Counted from the stretch's first letter, positions 25,941 to 35,008 are shown. The stretch is 64,000 bases of DNA from Acinetobacter sp. NIPH 2699 (GCF_022549355.1 NZ_JAKZGL010000011.1:35501-99500), one strand, 5' to 3'. The notes: generated from the sequence alone by a model not told the origin. Numbers and translations are program-made.

Positions 25941-25967
25941 AAAGCTCATCGAATGGTGAGCTTTTTT
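25941..25967 (+). terminator. Hairpin with T-run between cargo pair and late region
   Basis: AAAGCTCA and TGAGCTTT form an eight-base stem with an eight-base loop, then TTTTTTG. It could terminate leaky rightward transcription ahead of the late genes. Confidence 0.6.
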
Positions 25968-26062
25968 GTTGTAAGAATAGTTCATCGAATAGTAGGTAAA
26001 TTTAATACTTAGATATTACTATTTATAATTAGACTAATTTTTTAAGTGCTAAGTACATATAC

Positions 26063-26512
26063 ATGGTAACAACAGCAAGACTTAATCACACCTCATCTTT
26101 TGGTGGAAGTGGCGATGAACGTAACCCAAAAGAAAAATTTATAGACTATTGTGAGTCGAAATATTTCGCGTCTAGTCATTACTCTTATTACTCGAGGAAA
26201 TTGCCTAAACGGGAATTAACTGAAACTGAATTAGTAGAAAAGCAGAAATGTGAAGATGCAATAAATAAGAAATTTACGACGGAGGACTATTTTTCCATTG
26301 GTTTAATTCTTATTCCATTCTTATTTTTTTCGATTTGCAATATGAAAGGATATCTTTCAGTAAAAAAATTTGAACGAGAAACAGGTAAGAAAGCTGACAT
26401 GTCTATTGAGATGGTACCTATATCTTCGCTCTCATTTGTTTTAACTGCCTTTCTCTGGTTGATACTCTATATCATGTACTATGCATATCTTTATCATAAG
26501 TATCCATATTGA
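26063..26512 (+). CDS. Uncharacterised membrane protein
   Basis: A 149-residue protein with two hydrophobic segments at about residues 78-93 (YFSIGLILIPFLFFSIC) and 123-145 (SLSFVLTAFLWLILYIMYYAYLY). They are joined by a basic segment. The N-terminal half is charged. No family is recognised. It lies alone between the NUDIX gene and the packaging module and may be prophage cargo. The ATG at 26063 lacks a strong ribosome-binding site. Confidence 0.5.
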   Translation: MVTTARLNHTSSFGGSGDERNPKEKFIDYCESKYFASSHYSYYSRKLPKRELTETELVEKQKCEDAINKKFTTEDYFSIGLILIPFLFFSICNMKGYLSVKKFERETGKKADMSIEMVPISSLSFVLTAFLWLILYIMYYAYLYHKYPY

Positions 26513-26566
26513 GAATAGTTCTGAAAGGAACTTTCCTTTAAATTTGCCGGACGGATTACGGCACAC

Positions 26567-26605
26567 AAAGCCCTGCTAACACAGATGTGATAGCGGGGCT
26601 TTTTC
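26567..26605 (+). terminator. Terminator-like hairpin upstream of packaging module
   Basis: AAAGCCCTGCTA and TAGCGGGGCTTT pair across a loop containing CAGATG, followed by TTTTTC. The next gene starts about 25 bases later with GAGGATC. Confidence 0.6.
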
Positions 26606-26629
26606 TTTTTCATATTAGAGGATCAATCT

Positions 26630-26863
26630 ATGAAGTTTGTAAATTGTCAGGGTTGTGAACAACGGAGGAAATGGCTGCATGACCGAGCAAAACAATCAAT
26701 CAGTTCCATCCAGCGAGCAATTGACGTTCTCTCAAGTGCTGGAACAAAACAACCAGATCCTAAAGCAAAACAACCTACAGATCCTAAAGCAAAACAACCT
26801 ACTGATCGTAAATCAAAACGAACTGATCAAAGCGATAAAGCAGTTAGTGCAGATCAACACTAA
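26630..26863 (+). CDS. Small basic protein with GCEQRR motif
   Basis: A 77-residue protein starting MKFVNCQGCEQRRKWLHDR, with GAGGATC upstream of its ATG. The first 40 residues look conserved (two cysteines, then an amphipathic helix). The C-terminal half is a low-complexity tail made by a 24-base tandem repeat. It overlaps the next gene in a different frame for about 185 bases. The N-terminal part is probably the functional portion; role unknown. Confidence 0.5.
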   Translation: MKFVNCQGCEQRRKWLHDRAKQSISSIQRAIDVLSSAGTKQPDPKAKQPTDPKAKQPTDRKSKRTDQSDKAVSADQH

Positions 26864-26948
26864 CCAATCCCATCACATCCAAGAACTTATATGTTTGATT
26901 ACGGATGAGTCAAAGGATGAGGATCAGCATCAATCTTTGGATGACTAA
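26679..26948 (+). CDS. Coiled-coil protein overlapping the GCEQRR gene
   Basis: An 89-residue protein starting at ATG 26679, preceded by GGAGGAA inside the upstream gene. It carries an eight-residue repeat (QILKQNNL, QILKQNNL, LIVNQNEL) and a leucine/isoleucine pattern predicting a coiled coil. The frame also opens earlier at 26655, but without a ribosome-binding site. It ends one base into the HNH gene start. It lies just ahead of the HNH-terminase module; function unknown. Confidence 0.55.
   Translation: MTEQNNQSVPSSEQLTFSQVLEQNNQILKQNNLQILKQNNLLIVNQNELIKAIKQLVQINTNQSHHIQELICLITDESKDEDQHQSLDD
26756..26827 (+). repeat. 24-base tandem repeat, about three units
   Basis: Two nearly identical 24-base units start at 26756 and 26780 (GATCCTAAAGCAAAACAACC plus four bases), followed by a diverged third at 26804. 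The period is eight codons, so both overlapping reading frames remain open through it. Confidence 0.85.
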
Positions 26949-27346
26949 TGATGTCAAGACCATGCCGAGAATATGGATGCCCCAATCTTGTTAAGACAAG
27001 AGATCAGAAAGGCTACTGTGATGATCACGCCAGCAAGCGAAGCAACTGGAACAAACGCCCACAACGATCAGGATCAACCACAGAACGTGGATACGGACAT
27101 GCATGGCGATTGCTACGTGAGCAAGCGTTGCGCCGTGATGATTATCTTTGTGTGACTTGTGCGGCCAATGGTTACATCGTTGAAGCAACAGACGTGGATC
27201 ATATCGTTGCCAAGGAACATGGCGGTACAGATGACCTAGTAAATCTCCAATCGCTTTGCTCGCCGTGTCACCAAGAGAAAACGGCTAAAGAGGACAGTAA
27301 GAATGGGAGGGGGAGTCAAAAAGTTCAGACCTTTGCACCTAAATGA
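26948..27346 (+). CDS. HNH endonuclease of the packaging module
   Basis: A 132-residue HNH nuclease. The core is visible: C in YLCVTCAANG, DVDHIVAKEHGGTDDLVNLQSLCSPCHQEKT, giving the H-N-H residues and two zinc-binding CxxC pairs. The N terminus has another small Cys cluster. HNH proteins next to terminase genes assist large-terminase cleavage in cos-type phages. Starts at 26948 and 26951 are equivalent. Confidence 0.9.
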   Translation: MMSRPCREYGCPNLVKTRDQKGYCDDHASKRSNWNKRPQRSGSTTERGYGHAWRLLREQALRRDDYLCVTCAANGYIVEATDVDHIVAKEHGGTDDLVNLQSLCSPCHQEKTAKEDSKNGRGSQKVQTFAPK

Positions 27347-27403
27347 CCGCCCCCCAAGTCACATTTTTACGTGCGCGAAATTAAAAATTCAGGGTATTGA
27401 CAA

Positions 27404-27895
27404 ATGAGTGGAATTGCATCTGTTCCTGGGCGAGGTAGAAAGCCCAAACCGCAAGAGACCAAACAGGCATCTGGGAACAAAGGTAAGCGACTGCTCAATA
27501 ATAATGCGCCTGAGTTTTCTGAAGTTACAGATATCGAGGTTCCTGAGTACATCACTCCAATGGAGCATGCAGCCATGATGTGGCGTTCGGTGATTCCGGA
27601 GTTACTGAAAAACAAAGTGCTTCGGATTACTGATATGCACAATATTGAAGCTTTCTGTATTGCTTACCACAACTGGCGTTCAGCCCAAAAAGAAGTAGCT
27701 TTGTTCGGGGTTACGATGACAAATGATCAAGGTGGCGTTATAAAAAATCCGGCATTAACAGTGCTAAACGAAGCATCAAAACAGATGGTTACTTTCGGTT
27801 CATTGCTGGGTTTGGATCCGTCATCTCGTAGTCGTTTAACTGGTGGAAATGGCAAACCAAAAGATAACCCGTTTGCAAAGGTATTGAATATGTGA
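27404..27895 (+). CDS. Terminase small subunit, P27 family
   Basis: A 163-residue protein. The start SGIASVPGRGRKPKPQETKQASGNKGKR is the usual basic leader of P27-type small terminases, followed by EYITPMEHAAMMWRSVIPEL and a C-terminal region (LTVLNEASKQMVTFGSLLGLDPSSRSRL) conserved in the family. It recognises phage DNA and loads the large subunit. It lies between HNH and the large terminase, with 10 bases to the latter. Confidence 0.92.
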   Translation: MSGIASVPGRGRKPKPQETKQASGNKGKRLLNNNAPEFSEVTDIEVPEYITPMEHAAMMWRSVIPELLKNKVLRITDMHNIEAFCIAYHNWRSAQKEVALFGVTMTNDQGGVIKNPALTVLNEASKQMVTFGSLLGLDPSSRSRLTGGNGKPKDNPFAKVLNM

Positions 27896-27905
27896 CGAGG
27901 TAGAA

Positions 27906-29627
27906 ATGACAGCTTTCCCAAACGTTGACATAGCAAACAAGTGGGCAAAGCAAGTTGTTTCAGGAAAAATACCTACGTGCAAATGGGTAAAACTGGCTTG
28001 TCAGCGCCATTTAAATGACTTAATTCACGCTAAAAAGAAAGAATTTCCATATAAATTTGAGCCTAAATTGGCTGAAAAGAAGATCGCTTTCATTGAATTG
28101 CTACCCCATACCAAGGGTGAATGGGCAATGAAGAAAATGAAGATCTCGCTTGAACCTTGGCAAAAGTTTGGAATTGCTTGCACCTTTGGATGGACGCGAA
28201 AAAAGGATGGATTCCGACGTTTCAGGGAGAGTTATTGGGAAGTACCTCGTAAGAATGGTAAATCAGCGATTGCTGCTGGTGTCGCTCTTAACATGTTTGC
28301 GAATGATGGTGAGTTCGGTTCAGAAGTCTATGCTGGTGCTACGACAGAGAAGCAAGCTTGGGAAGTATTTAAACCTGCAAGATTAATGGCCGTTCGATCT
28401 CCTGAATTTATTGAAGCGGCAGGCATTTTGATCAATGCTGGAAGTCTAGAAATACCAGATGAGGGTTCGGTTTTTGAACCAATCACAGGTGATCCACCAG
28501 ATGGTCAGTCACCACACTGTGCTGTGGTTGATGAGTTCCATGAACATCAGACTTCATCGCTATATGACACGATGCAAACAGGTATGGGTGCTCGCCGTCA
28601 GCCAATGATCTTTACGATCACCACAGCAGGTTTCAATATTGAGGGGCCTTGCTACGATCTACGTGGACGAGTGCAGGAAATGCTGTTGGGTACGGTACCC
28701 GATGATGAGCTTTTCGGTTGGATTTGGACCATTGATGATGGAGATGATTGGACTGATCCGAAGGTGTTGGCCAAAGCCAATCCAAATTATGGCGTTTCTG
28801 TCTACGGTGATTATCTAGAATCACAGCAGCGTCGAGCAATACAGAATGCATCTAAACAAAACGCATTTAAGACCAAGCATCTAAACGTTTGGGTATCTTC
28901 TCGAACTGCCTATTTCAACATGGAAAAGTGGCAAGGCTGTACGGATAAAAACCTTAAATTTGAAGATTTTTTCACTGTTCCATGTTTAATGCCAATCGAC
29001 TTGGCATCCAAGATAGATATTTGTGCTCGAATCAATTTGTTCTACAGGATTGAGGATGGAAAATTACATTACTACTGCATTGATCCTCGCTTCTATCTGC
29101 CAGAAGACACTGTGATGAACGGTGAGGAAAAACAGGTAATTGATCGGTATCAGAAATGGATGAATCTTGGTTTTTTAGAGGTTCATGATGGTTATGAGAA
29201 TGACTTTACGCTCGTAGCAAGTGATCTGATTAACGATGCCAGTAAAGTTCCTCTGACTGAGGTTCCTTATGATGAGTGGGGTGGTTTTCAGGTCGCGCGT
29301 GACATTACAGATGCGGGATATGAGGCAGTGAAAATTCCTAAGAATGTGAAAACCTTTTCACCGGCGATGAAAGAGCTGGTCGCAGCGATCTCATCTGGAC
29401 GTTTTCATCATGATGGTAATCCGATTTTATCTTGGATGATCGGAAACGTAATTAGTAAGCCTGATGCCAATGAAAATGATTTTCCTCGTAAAGAGAAAAG
29501 TGCAAAGAAGATTGATGGTGCTGTCGCATTATTGATGGGTATCAGTCGTATTTTATCTTTAACGAGCCAGAAACAAGAATCGAATTTATCTCAACACTTA
29601 GAGAAACACGGGGTTAGAAGATTGTAA
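27906..29627 (+). CDS. Terminase large subunit (Terminase_1 type)
   Basis: A 573-residue packaging motor. The ATPase Walker A-like site is in WEVPRKNGKSAIAAGVAL (about residue 112) and Walker B in CAVVDEFHEH (about 203). The C-terminal nuclease half includes MPIDLASKIDICARINLFY and the later acidic stretches. It translocates DNA into proheads and cuts concatemers. Its stop overlaps the portal start. Length is standard. Confidence 0.94.
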   Translation: MTAFPNVDIANKWAKQVVSGKIPTCKWVKLACQRHLNDLIHAKKKEFPYKFEPKLAEKKIAFIELLPHTKGEWAMKKMKISLEPWQKFGIACTFGWTRKKDGFRRFRESYWEVPRKNGKSAIAAGVALNMFANDGEFGSEVYAGATTEKQAWEVFKPARLMAVRSPEFIEAAGILINAGSLEIPDEGSVFEPITGDPPDGQSPHCAVVDEFHEHQTSSLYDTMQTGMGARRQPMIFTITTAGFNIEGPCYDLRGRVQEMLLGTVPDDELFGWIWTIDDGDDWTDPKVLAKANPNYGVSVYGDYLESQQRRAIQNASKQNAFKTKHLNVWVSSRTAYFNMEKWQGCTDKNLKFEDFFTVPCLMPIDLASKIDICARINLFYRIEDGKLHYYCIDPRFYLPEDTVMNGEEKQVIDRYQKWMNLGFLEVHDGYENDFTLVASDLINDASKVPLTEVPYDEWGGFQVARDITDAGYEAVKIPKNVKTFSPAMKELVAAISSGRFHHDGNPILSWMIGNVISKPDANENDFPRKEKSAKKIDGAVALLMGISRILSLTSQKQESNLSQHLEKHGVRRL

Positions 29628-30841
29628 TGAATTTATTATCAAAAATGGGGGCGTTTCTTGGTTTCAAGAATTCGCCCTCAATCATTTCTAGTCCTGATGA
29701 TTTAGCCAGACTTTGGGGTGCTGATTGTGTCGTTGGTAGTCAGCCAATAACCCCAACACGAGCAATGCAATTAACAACTGTATTTACATGTGTAAGGGTT
29801 TTGTCTGAAAGCATGGGGATGTTGCCTTGTCGGCTATATCGCAAAGAGGGCAAGAAAAAGATTCCTGCTGAAGATCATAAGTTACATGATCTTCTTTACG
29901 TTGCACCAAATGACTACATGACTGCTCAAGAGTTTTGGGAGTTGTTAATGGTGTGTTTGTGCCTACGCGGCAATTTTTTTGCATATAAAGTTTATGCACT
30001 GGGCCAAGTTGTTGAGTTGTTACCGCTTGATCCCTCAATCGTTACTCCAAAACTTAAAGATGATTGGACTGTTGAATATCACGTTTCATTTAAAGATGGT
30101 GTGAAGATCCTTTCACAGCAAGAAATTTGGCATGTTCGATTATTCACATTAGATGGTTTAAATGGACTAAATCCAATTGCCTACGCTAGAAAGTGTTTTT
30201 CTCTTGGTTTAGATCTTGAGACGCACGGCTCAAATCTTTTTAAAAATGGTGCTGTTACTTCAGGTGTTTTAGAAACTGATGAAGAACTTACTGATACAGC
30301 ATTTGGTCGGCTTAAAACAGAGTTTACTGAAAATCATACAGGGCTTACCAATGTTTATAAGCCAATGATTTTAGAGAAGGGACTTAAGTGGAAACCAACA
30401 GCACTCAATCTTGAAGACTCTCAATTTCTTGAAACGAGAAATTATCAATCAAATGAAATTTGCGCTTTGTATCGTGTGCCTCCGCATTTAGCAGGCATGT
30501 TGGAAAAAATGACACTGAATAATATTGAGCACATGGGTATGTCCTTTGTGAGTTATTCACTTGTCCCTTATATGACGCGTATTGAGTCACGAATCAAAGT
30601 CGGTCTGATCAAACCGAGTGAACGAAATAAATATTATGCCAAGTTCAATGCAGGAGCATTGATCCGCGGTGATTTGAAAACCAGATATGAGTCATATGCG
30701 ATCGGTATCAACTGGGGTTTTTTATGTCCAAACGATGCTAGGGAACTAGAAGACATGGACCCACGCGAAGGCGGTGACATTTACCTCACACCAATGAATA
30801 TGACTACCAATCCTGATAAGGGGAAAGATAGTGGAAGTTAA
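29627..30841 (+). CDS. HK97-family portal protein
   Basis: A 404-residue portal. Conserved text includes TVFTCVRVLSESMGMLPCRLY near residue 48, the ELLMVCLCLRGNFFAYK segment and ETRNYQSNEICALYRVPPHLAGML near 270. Twelve copies form the head vertex through which DNA enters. The start overlaps the terminase stop, and the end overlaps the protease start by 11 bases. Confidence 0.94.
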   Translation: MNLLSKMGAFLGFKNSPSIISSPDDLARLWGADCVVGSQPITPTRAMQLTTVFTCVRVLSESMGMLPCRLYRKEGKKKIPAEDHKLHDLLYVAPNDYMTAQEFWELLMVCLCLRGNFFAYKVYALGQVVELLPLDPSIVTPKLKDDWTVEYHVSFKDGVKILSQQEIWHVRLFTLDGLNGLNPIAYARKCFSLGLDLETHGSNLFKNGAVTSGVLETDEELTDTAFGRLKTEFTENHTGLTNVYKPMILEKGLKWKPTALNLEDSQFLETRNYQSNEICALYRVPPHLAGMLEKMTLNNIEHMGMSFVSYSLVPYMTRIESRIKVGLIKPSERNKYYAKFNAGALIRGDLKTRYESYAIGINWGFLCPNDARELEDMDPREGGDIYLTPMNMTTNPDKGKDSGS

Positions 30842-31496
30842 ATATTTAAATGTTCCCCTAAAAATCAAATCTGTATCAGATACGGGTGAGTTTGAAGGGT
30901 ACGCATCTGTTTTTGATGTCATTGATAGTTACAGCGATATCGTAGTCCGTGGTGCGTTCCAAAAGTCATTAGAACGTTGGGCTGAAAGAAATGATTTACC
31001 TTCAGTGTTATGGCAACACCAAATGGCCGAACCGATTGGACCATTTACCGAGATGAAAGAAGACGATTATGGGCTTTTTGTTCGTGGTCGTTTACTTATC
31101 GATGATGATCCATTGGCAAAACGTGCGCATGCTCATATGAAGGCTGGCAGTGTCAAAGGGATGTCGATTGGTTACATGCTCAAAGATTGGGAATATGACT
31201 CTGCAAAGGGTGCATTTTTACTTAAAGAAATTGATCTGTGGGAAGTGTCTATTGTGACCATGCCTGCAAATGCTGAAGCAAAGATTACCGAAGTGAAAGC
31301 ATCACTTCAAAAAGGCGAGATTCCTTCGCCGTCCAGTGTAGAGAAAGCATTACGAGAGGTAATGGGACTTTCTCAAAAACAGGCCAAGGCTTTTATGGCT
31401 AAAGGCTACAGTGCATTAGGTTCTCAGCGAGATGTTGAAAGTCAATCCAGCACAGTCGATTCAATTAAAGACTTAACAGCATTTTTAAGAGGATAA
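30831..31496 (+). CDS. HK97-family prohead protease
   Basis: A 221-residue serine protease of the herpesvirus-like prohead fold. Catalytic H is visible in VLWQHQMAEPIG (about residue 63) and S in GSVKGMSIGYML (about 109). It removes the scaffold-like N terminus of the capsid protein during maturation. It begins with GTG inside the portal gene. The C-terminal 50 residues are a less conserved tail. Confidence 0.93.
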   Translation: MEVKYLNVPLKIKSVSDTGEFEGYASVFDVIDSYSDIVVRGAFQKSLERWAERNDLPSVLWQHQMAEPIGPFTEMKEDDYGLFVRGRLLIDDDPLAKRAHAHMKAGSVKGMSIGYMLKDWEYDSAKGAFLLKEIDLWEVSIVTMPANAEAKITEVKASLQKGEIPSPSSVEKALREVMGLSQKQAKAFMAKGYSALGSQRDVESQSSTVDSIKDLTAFLRG

Positions 31497-31502
31497 ATAC
31501 TC

Positions 31503-32702
31503 ATGGCTATTGATGAAAAAGATCTTGGCGAAGTAATCACAGATCTAAAGGGTGCATTTGAAGATTTTAAAAAATCAAATGATAAAGAGCTTGATGCGAT
31601 TAAAGCGGAAAAGGCAAAGCAAGTTGAAGTAACAGATAAACTTAATGAAAAATTGGGTGATCTAGATACTTTAAAAGCAGAGCTTGAAAAAGAACTTAAA
31701 CAAGCGAAGCGACCAGGTGCACCAAGTGGTGGGGATGTTGAAGCACATAAAACAGGCTTTTTACAATTCCTGCGCAAAGGTAATGACGATGGGCTTGCTG
31801 ATCTTCAAAAAAAGGCAATTCAAATTGGTGTAGATGCAGATGGTGGTTATGCCGTACCAGAGGAACTAGACCGAACAATTTTACAGTTGCTTCATGATGA
31901 AAGTCCAATGCGCAAAGTGTGTAATCAAATCACCGTAAGTACATCTGACTATAAAAAATTAGTCAGTTTGGGTGGCGCGGGTAGTGGTTGGGTTGGTGAA
32001 ACAGCCGCACGTCCTGAAACAGGTACACCAACATTAAAACAAATTATGGCTACCATGGGGGAGATTTACGCCAATCCACAAGCCACACAAACCTCATTAG
32101 ATGATGTTTTCTTTAATGTTGAAACATGGCTACAAGATGAAGTTGCTCGTGAGTTTGCAGAAAAAGAAGGCTTAGCTTTCTTGCTTGGTGATGGAATTAA
32201 CAAGCCCAAAGGCATTCTAGATAATCCTTTTGAAGCGACGGATGATAAAACTCGTCCATTCGGAACGATCCAACAACTGAGTTCTGGTACTGCTGGAACT
32301 TTTAATGGCGACAACCTAATTGATCTAATCTATTCAATTAAGGCTGGGTATCGTCAGAATGCAGTTTTTATGATGACTAATCTTACACAATCTAAAGCCC
32401 GTAAGTTGAAAGACAACGAAGGCAATTACCTGTGGCAACCTGGTCTACAAGCAGGACGACCATCAACCTTGTTAAGCTATGGAATTGAAGAAAACAACGA
32501 TATGCCAGAAGCCGAAGCAGATGCGAATGCTATTTTATTTGGTGATTTCAAACGTGGTTATACCATTGTTGATCGCATGGGAACTCGTATTTTACGCGAT
32601 CCATTCACAAATAAACCTTATGTTGGTTTCTACACAACAAAACGTGTGGGTGGAATGTTGACAGATAGTAGTGCATTTAAAGTTTTAGCTTTAAAAGCAT
32701 AA
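31503..32702 (+). CDS. HK97-family major capsid protein
   Basis: A 399-residue protein. Residues about 1-90 form a helical, charged delta domain expected to be removed by the protease. The HK97 fold then begins around AIQIGVDADGGYAVPEELDRTI. Conserved blocks follow, such as PQATQTSLDDVFFNVETWLQDEVAREFAEKEG and GFYTTKRVGGMLTDSSAFKVL at the end. It builds the icosahedral head. Confidence 0.95.
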   Translation: MAIDEKDLGEVITDLKGAFEDFKKSNDKELDAIKAEKAKQVEVTDKLNEKLGDLDTLKAELEKELKQAKRPGAPSGGDVEAHKTGFLQFLRKGNDDGLADLQKKAIQIGVDADGGYAVPEELDRTILQLLHDESPMRKVCNQITVSTSDYKKLVSLGGAGSGWVGETAARPETGTPTLKQIMATMGEIYANPQATQTSLDDVFFNVETWLQDEVAREFAEKEGLAFLLGDGINKPKGILDNPFEATDDKTRPFGTIQQLSSGTAGTFNGDNLIDLIYSIKAGYRQNAVFMMTNLTQSKARKLKDNEGNYLWQPGLQAGRPSTLLSYGIEENNDMPEAEADANAILFGDFKRGYTIVDRMGTRILRDPFTNKPYVGFYTTKRVGGMLTDSSAFKVLALKA

Positions 32703-32721
32703 TTCAATTTTGGTATTGAAC

Positions 32722-32748
32722 GCCTCTTTTAAGAGGCTTTCTTTTTTT
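32722..32748 (+). terminator. Hairpin with T-run after capsid gene
   Basis: GCCTCTTTTAAGAGGC followed by a T-rich tract, within the late operon. Readthrough would be needed for tail genes. Confidence 0.65.
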
Positions 32749-32759
32749 GGAGAGTTCAA

Positions 32760-32966
32760 ATGCCAGTTATTACGGTTAAAGAGAAATTTAAGATTGCAAT
32801 CGATAACGGTAATCAAGTTGTAGAGTTCGTACCAGGTGAATTTATGGTTGATGATCGTGTGGCTCATGTGGCCATTCACCATCTTAAAGTCGCTGTACTA
32901 AAAAAGGGTGGTAGCAAAAATGCCAATTCTGACACTGGAACAGGTGAAGCAGCGGCTCAAAATTGA
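32760..32966 (+). CDS. Small head-region protein
   Basis: A 68-residue protein with GGAGAG upstream. The sequence is beta-rich (MPVITVKEKFKIAIDNGNQVVEFVPGEFMV) and ends with a Gly/Ala/Asn tail. Genes of this size and place in HK97-like phages encode minor head or decoration proteins, but no family is recognised. Its end overlaps the connector gene by 47 bases. Confidence 0.65.
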   Translation: MPVITVKEKFKIAIDNGNQVVEFVPGEFMVDDRVAHVAIHHLKVAVLKKGGSKNANSDTGTGEAAAQN

Positions 32967-33237
32967 TAGCGAAGATGAGGATGCAGATCTTCAACTATTA
33001 ATAGATGCTTCGCTTTCTGCATTTGAAGAAGTAACTAATCGAAAACTGTATGAAGTGGGTGAGGTTATTCCTGAAGATGTCACCAATGGGATACATGTAT
33101 CGCCTTTCATTGTTCAGGGTGCTTTAGCCTTAATTGGATATTGGCATGAAAATCCTGAAGCAACAGGCAACATGGAGCTATTACCTAAATCAACGACATG
33201 GGCTTGGAATCGACATCGGTTTATAAATATGGGGTGA
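32920..33237 (+). CDS. Head-tail connector protein (gp6-like)
   Basis: A 105-residue helical protein with the gp6-like pattern: LEQVKQRLKIDSEDEDADLQLLIDASLSAFEEVTNRKLY, then VQGALALIGYWHENPEA. It forms the ring attached below the portal. The frame opens at 32908, but the ATG at 32920 matches family starts and follows GGTGG. It is followed within four bases by the head-closure gene. Confidence 0.87.
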   Translation: MPILTLEQVKQRLKIDSEDEDADLQLLIDASLSAFEEVTNRKLYEVGEVIPEDVTNGIHVSPFIVQGALALIGYWHENPEATGNMELLPKSTTWAWNRHRFINMG

Positions 33238-33240
33238 TTT

Positions 33241-33591
33241 ATGGAGTTTGGAAAACTTAAACACCGCATTACTGTTCAGAAATATACTGAATCTCAAGAT
33301 GATAATAACCCTGAATATTTAACTAAGGAATGGGTTGAATATTGCACTGTTTGGGCGGATGTTCAGGATCTTTCAACCAGAGATACATTACAGGCTCAGT
33401 CAATTGGCTCTACATTACAAGCGCGTGCTGTGATTCGTTATAGCTCTAAAGCAGTATTAATTGATAGCACCATGCGCATATTGTTCGAAAGTAAGTTTTA
33501 TCAAATAAACGGTAATCCAAAACGTGATTTACACAATCGTAAAACTTATATCACTCTCGAACTGAGTGAGGGGCTAAAGGAATGGATATAG
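33241..33591 (+). CDS. Head closure / head-tail adaptor protein
   Basis: A 116-residue beta-rich protein of the phage head-closure family (MEFGKLKHRITVQKYTESQDDNN...EWVEYCTVWADVQDLSTRD). It joins the connector ring to the tail. It overlaps the next gene by ten bases, in the normal order connector, closure, gp10-like. Confidence 0.9.
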   Translation: MEFGKLKHRITVQKYTESQDDNNPEYLTKEWVEYCTVWADVQDLSTRDTLQAQSIGSTLQARAVIRYSSKAVLIDSTMRILFESKFYQINGNPKRDLHNRKTYITLELSEGLKEWI

Positions 33592-34103
33592 CAAAGTTTG
33601 AGTTAACTGGTGATAAGCAGATTTCTAAACGACTTAATCAACTCAGTAACCCTCAGATAGCTAAAAAACTGGCAGTTCGTTCGGCTCGTAAAGCCATGAC
33701 ACTGGTCAAGAATGCCGCTGTTGTAAATGCAAGTTTAATTGATGATCCTGAAACATCAGAACAAATCTCAAAAAATATCGTTGTCCGAACTGGAAAATCT
33801 AAAGATAGAAACTCTGTGCGGATGCGAGTTGGTGTGAAAGGTGGTACTGAGTTTTGGCGCATACATAAAAATATGGTTCGCAAAAACAAAGCAAGTGGTG
33901 AGAATGAGCGTGTACCAAACCCTTATTACACACCTGTACCCAACAATACTTCGTATTGGTGGCATGTGGAGTTAGGAACTAGGTACTCAATGGCTGTTCC
34001 ATTTCTACGACCAGCATTGGATAACAATATTGAAGTTGTTACTCGAACATTTTCAGTTGATTTTATGGCGGGTATAGATGAGGAGTTGAGGAAAATCCAA
34101 TGA
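33582..34103 (+). CDS. HK97 gp10-family neck protein
   Basis: A 173-residue protein with the gp10 pattern: GDKQISKRLNQLSNPQIAKKLAVRSARKAMTLVKNAA at the start and WWHVELGTRYSMAVPFLRPALDNN near the end. The family functions at the head-tail joint, possibly in tail completion. It overlaps neighbours on both sides. Confidence 0.9.
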   Translation: MDIAKFELTGDKQISKRLNQLSNPQIAKKLAVRSARKAMTLVKNAAVVNASLIDDPETSEQISKNIVVRTGKSKDRNSVRMRVGVKGGTEFWRIHKNMVRKNKASGENERVPNPYYTPVPNNTSYWWHVELGTRYSMAVPFLRPALDNNIEVVTRTFSVDFMAGIDEELRKIQ

Positions 34104-34462
34104 TTCCAATACGCACAATTCTGAATGATGCACCATCTGTTACAGCGTTATTAAAGGGTAGTGATGGTGTGTTGCGAGTTTATCGAGATTTGGCAAGTGA
34201 GGGAGTGGAATATCCTTATGCTGTGTGGACGTTAATCAGTGGCCATGCCATCGACAACGTAGATATTCCTGCGGTAGATGACAGTATCGAAATACAGATC
34301 GATGTATATGCTCAGACTGAACAAGACAGAGACAATGTATTTAAAGCGGTGCGAAATGTATTAAAGCATCACAGCATTATTAATAATTTTCCCAATATTG
34401 GTTCAGGTGTGCCTGGTATTTACAGAGGGACGTTCACATGTGGCTGGTTGATCGAGGCCTAA
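34100..34462 (+). CDS. Tail completion protein (DUF3168 type)
   Basis: A 120-residue protein matching the DUF3168/gp17 tail-terminator layout: PIRTILNDAPSVTALLKG...RVYRDLASEGVEYPYAVWTLISG and DVYAQTEQDRDNVFKAVRNVL. It caps the tail end facing the head. Its start overlaps the gp10-like stop. Confidence 0.88.
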   Translation: MIPIRTILNDAPSVTALLKGSDGVLRVYRDLASEGVEYPYAVWTLISGHAIDNVDIPAVDDSIEIQIDVYAQTEQDRDNVFKAVRNVLKHHSIINNFPNIGSGVPGIYRGTFTCGWLIEA

Positions 34463-34482
34463 ATATTTTATTTTAAAGATAG

Positions 34483-34506
34483 CGACCTAAATGGTCGTTT
34501 TTTATT
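34483..34506 (+). terminator. Hairpin with T-run before tail tube gene
   Basis: CGACC-TAAAT-GGTCG followed by six Ts, between the tail terminator and tail tube genes. Confidence 0.6.
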
Positions 34507-34532
34507 GCCTATTGTTTGAGGAGTAGCTACTC

Positions 34533-35006
34533 ATGGCGCGTATTAAAGTTCAAAAAACCCAAGTATTTTATTTTGATGGAACTGCAATCGTTCCAGTGGT
34601 TTGTGCAAAAACAATTGATTTAGGTCAGGATAGTGAAGAAGATGTTGACGTAACTTGTCTTGATTCTGATGAGGTTGATAGTGATGCAGGTCAAGTCACA
34701 CCAGGTGAAGGTTCACTTGCAATTGACTTTGATGATGAAAACTCATCACATCTTCAATTATTAGCTTTATCTAAAACAGATCCAAAGCAAACAGTACACT
34801 GGTACCTCGGCTCTTCACACAGTACTGATGGACCAACGGTGACAGGAGGTGCGGTAACATTACCAACAACACGTACATGGTGGGAGTTTGATGGTTATCT
34901 TAAACGTGCAGCGCCAACTTTTGAAAAAGGACAACATGTTGGATATTCATTCCCACTGAAACGCCGTTCATCAGTCCAAGAAACAATCCGTACTATTGGA
35001 CCATAA
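34533..35006 (+). CDS. Major tail tube protein
   Basis: A 157-residue beta-rich protein with the tail-tube pattern CAKTIDLGQDSEEDVDVTCLDSD and VHWYLGSSHSTDG, ending with a basic beta strand. Its place, between tail completion and tail chaperone genes, is where siphophage tube proteins are encoded. GAGGAG precedes the ATG. Confidence 0.85.
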   Translation: MARIKVQKTQVFYFDGTAIVPVVCAKTIDLGQDSEEDVDVTCLDSDEVDSDAGQVTPGEGSLAIDFDDENSSHLQLLALSKTDPKQTVHWYLGSSHSTDGPTVTGGAVTLPTTRTWWEFDGYLKRAAPTFEKGQHVGYSFPLKRRSSVQETIRTIGP

Positions 35007-35008
35007 TC

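Noticed and set aside
26756..26827. CRISPR array
   Set aside because: Units are directly adjacent without spacers and lie in coding sequence.
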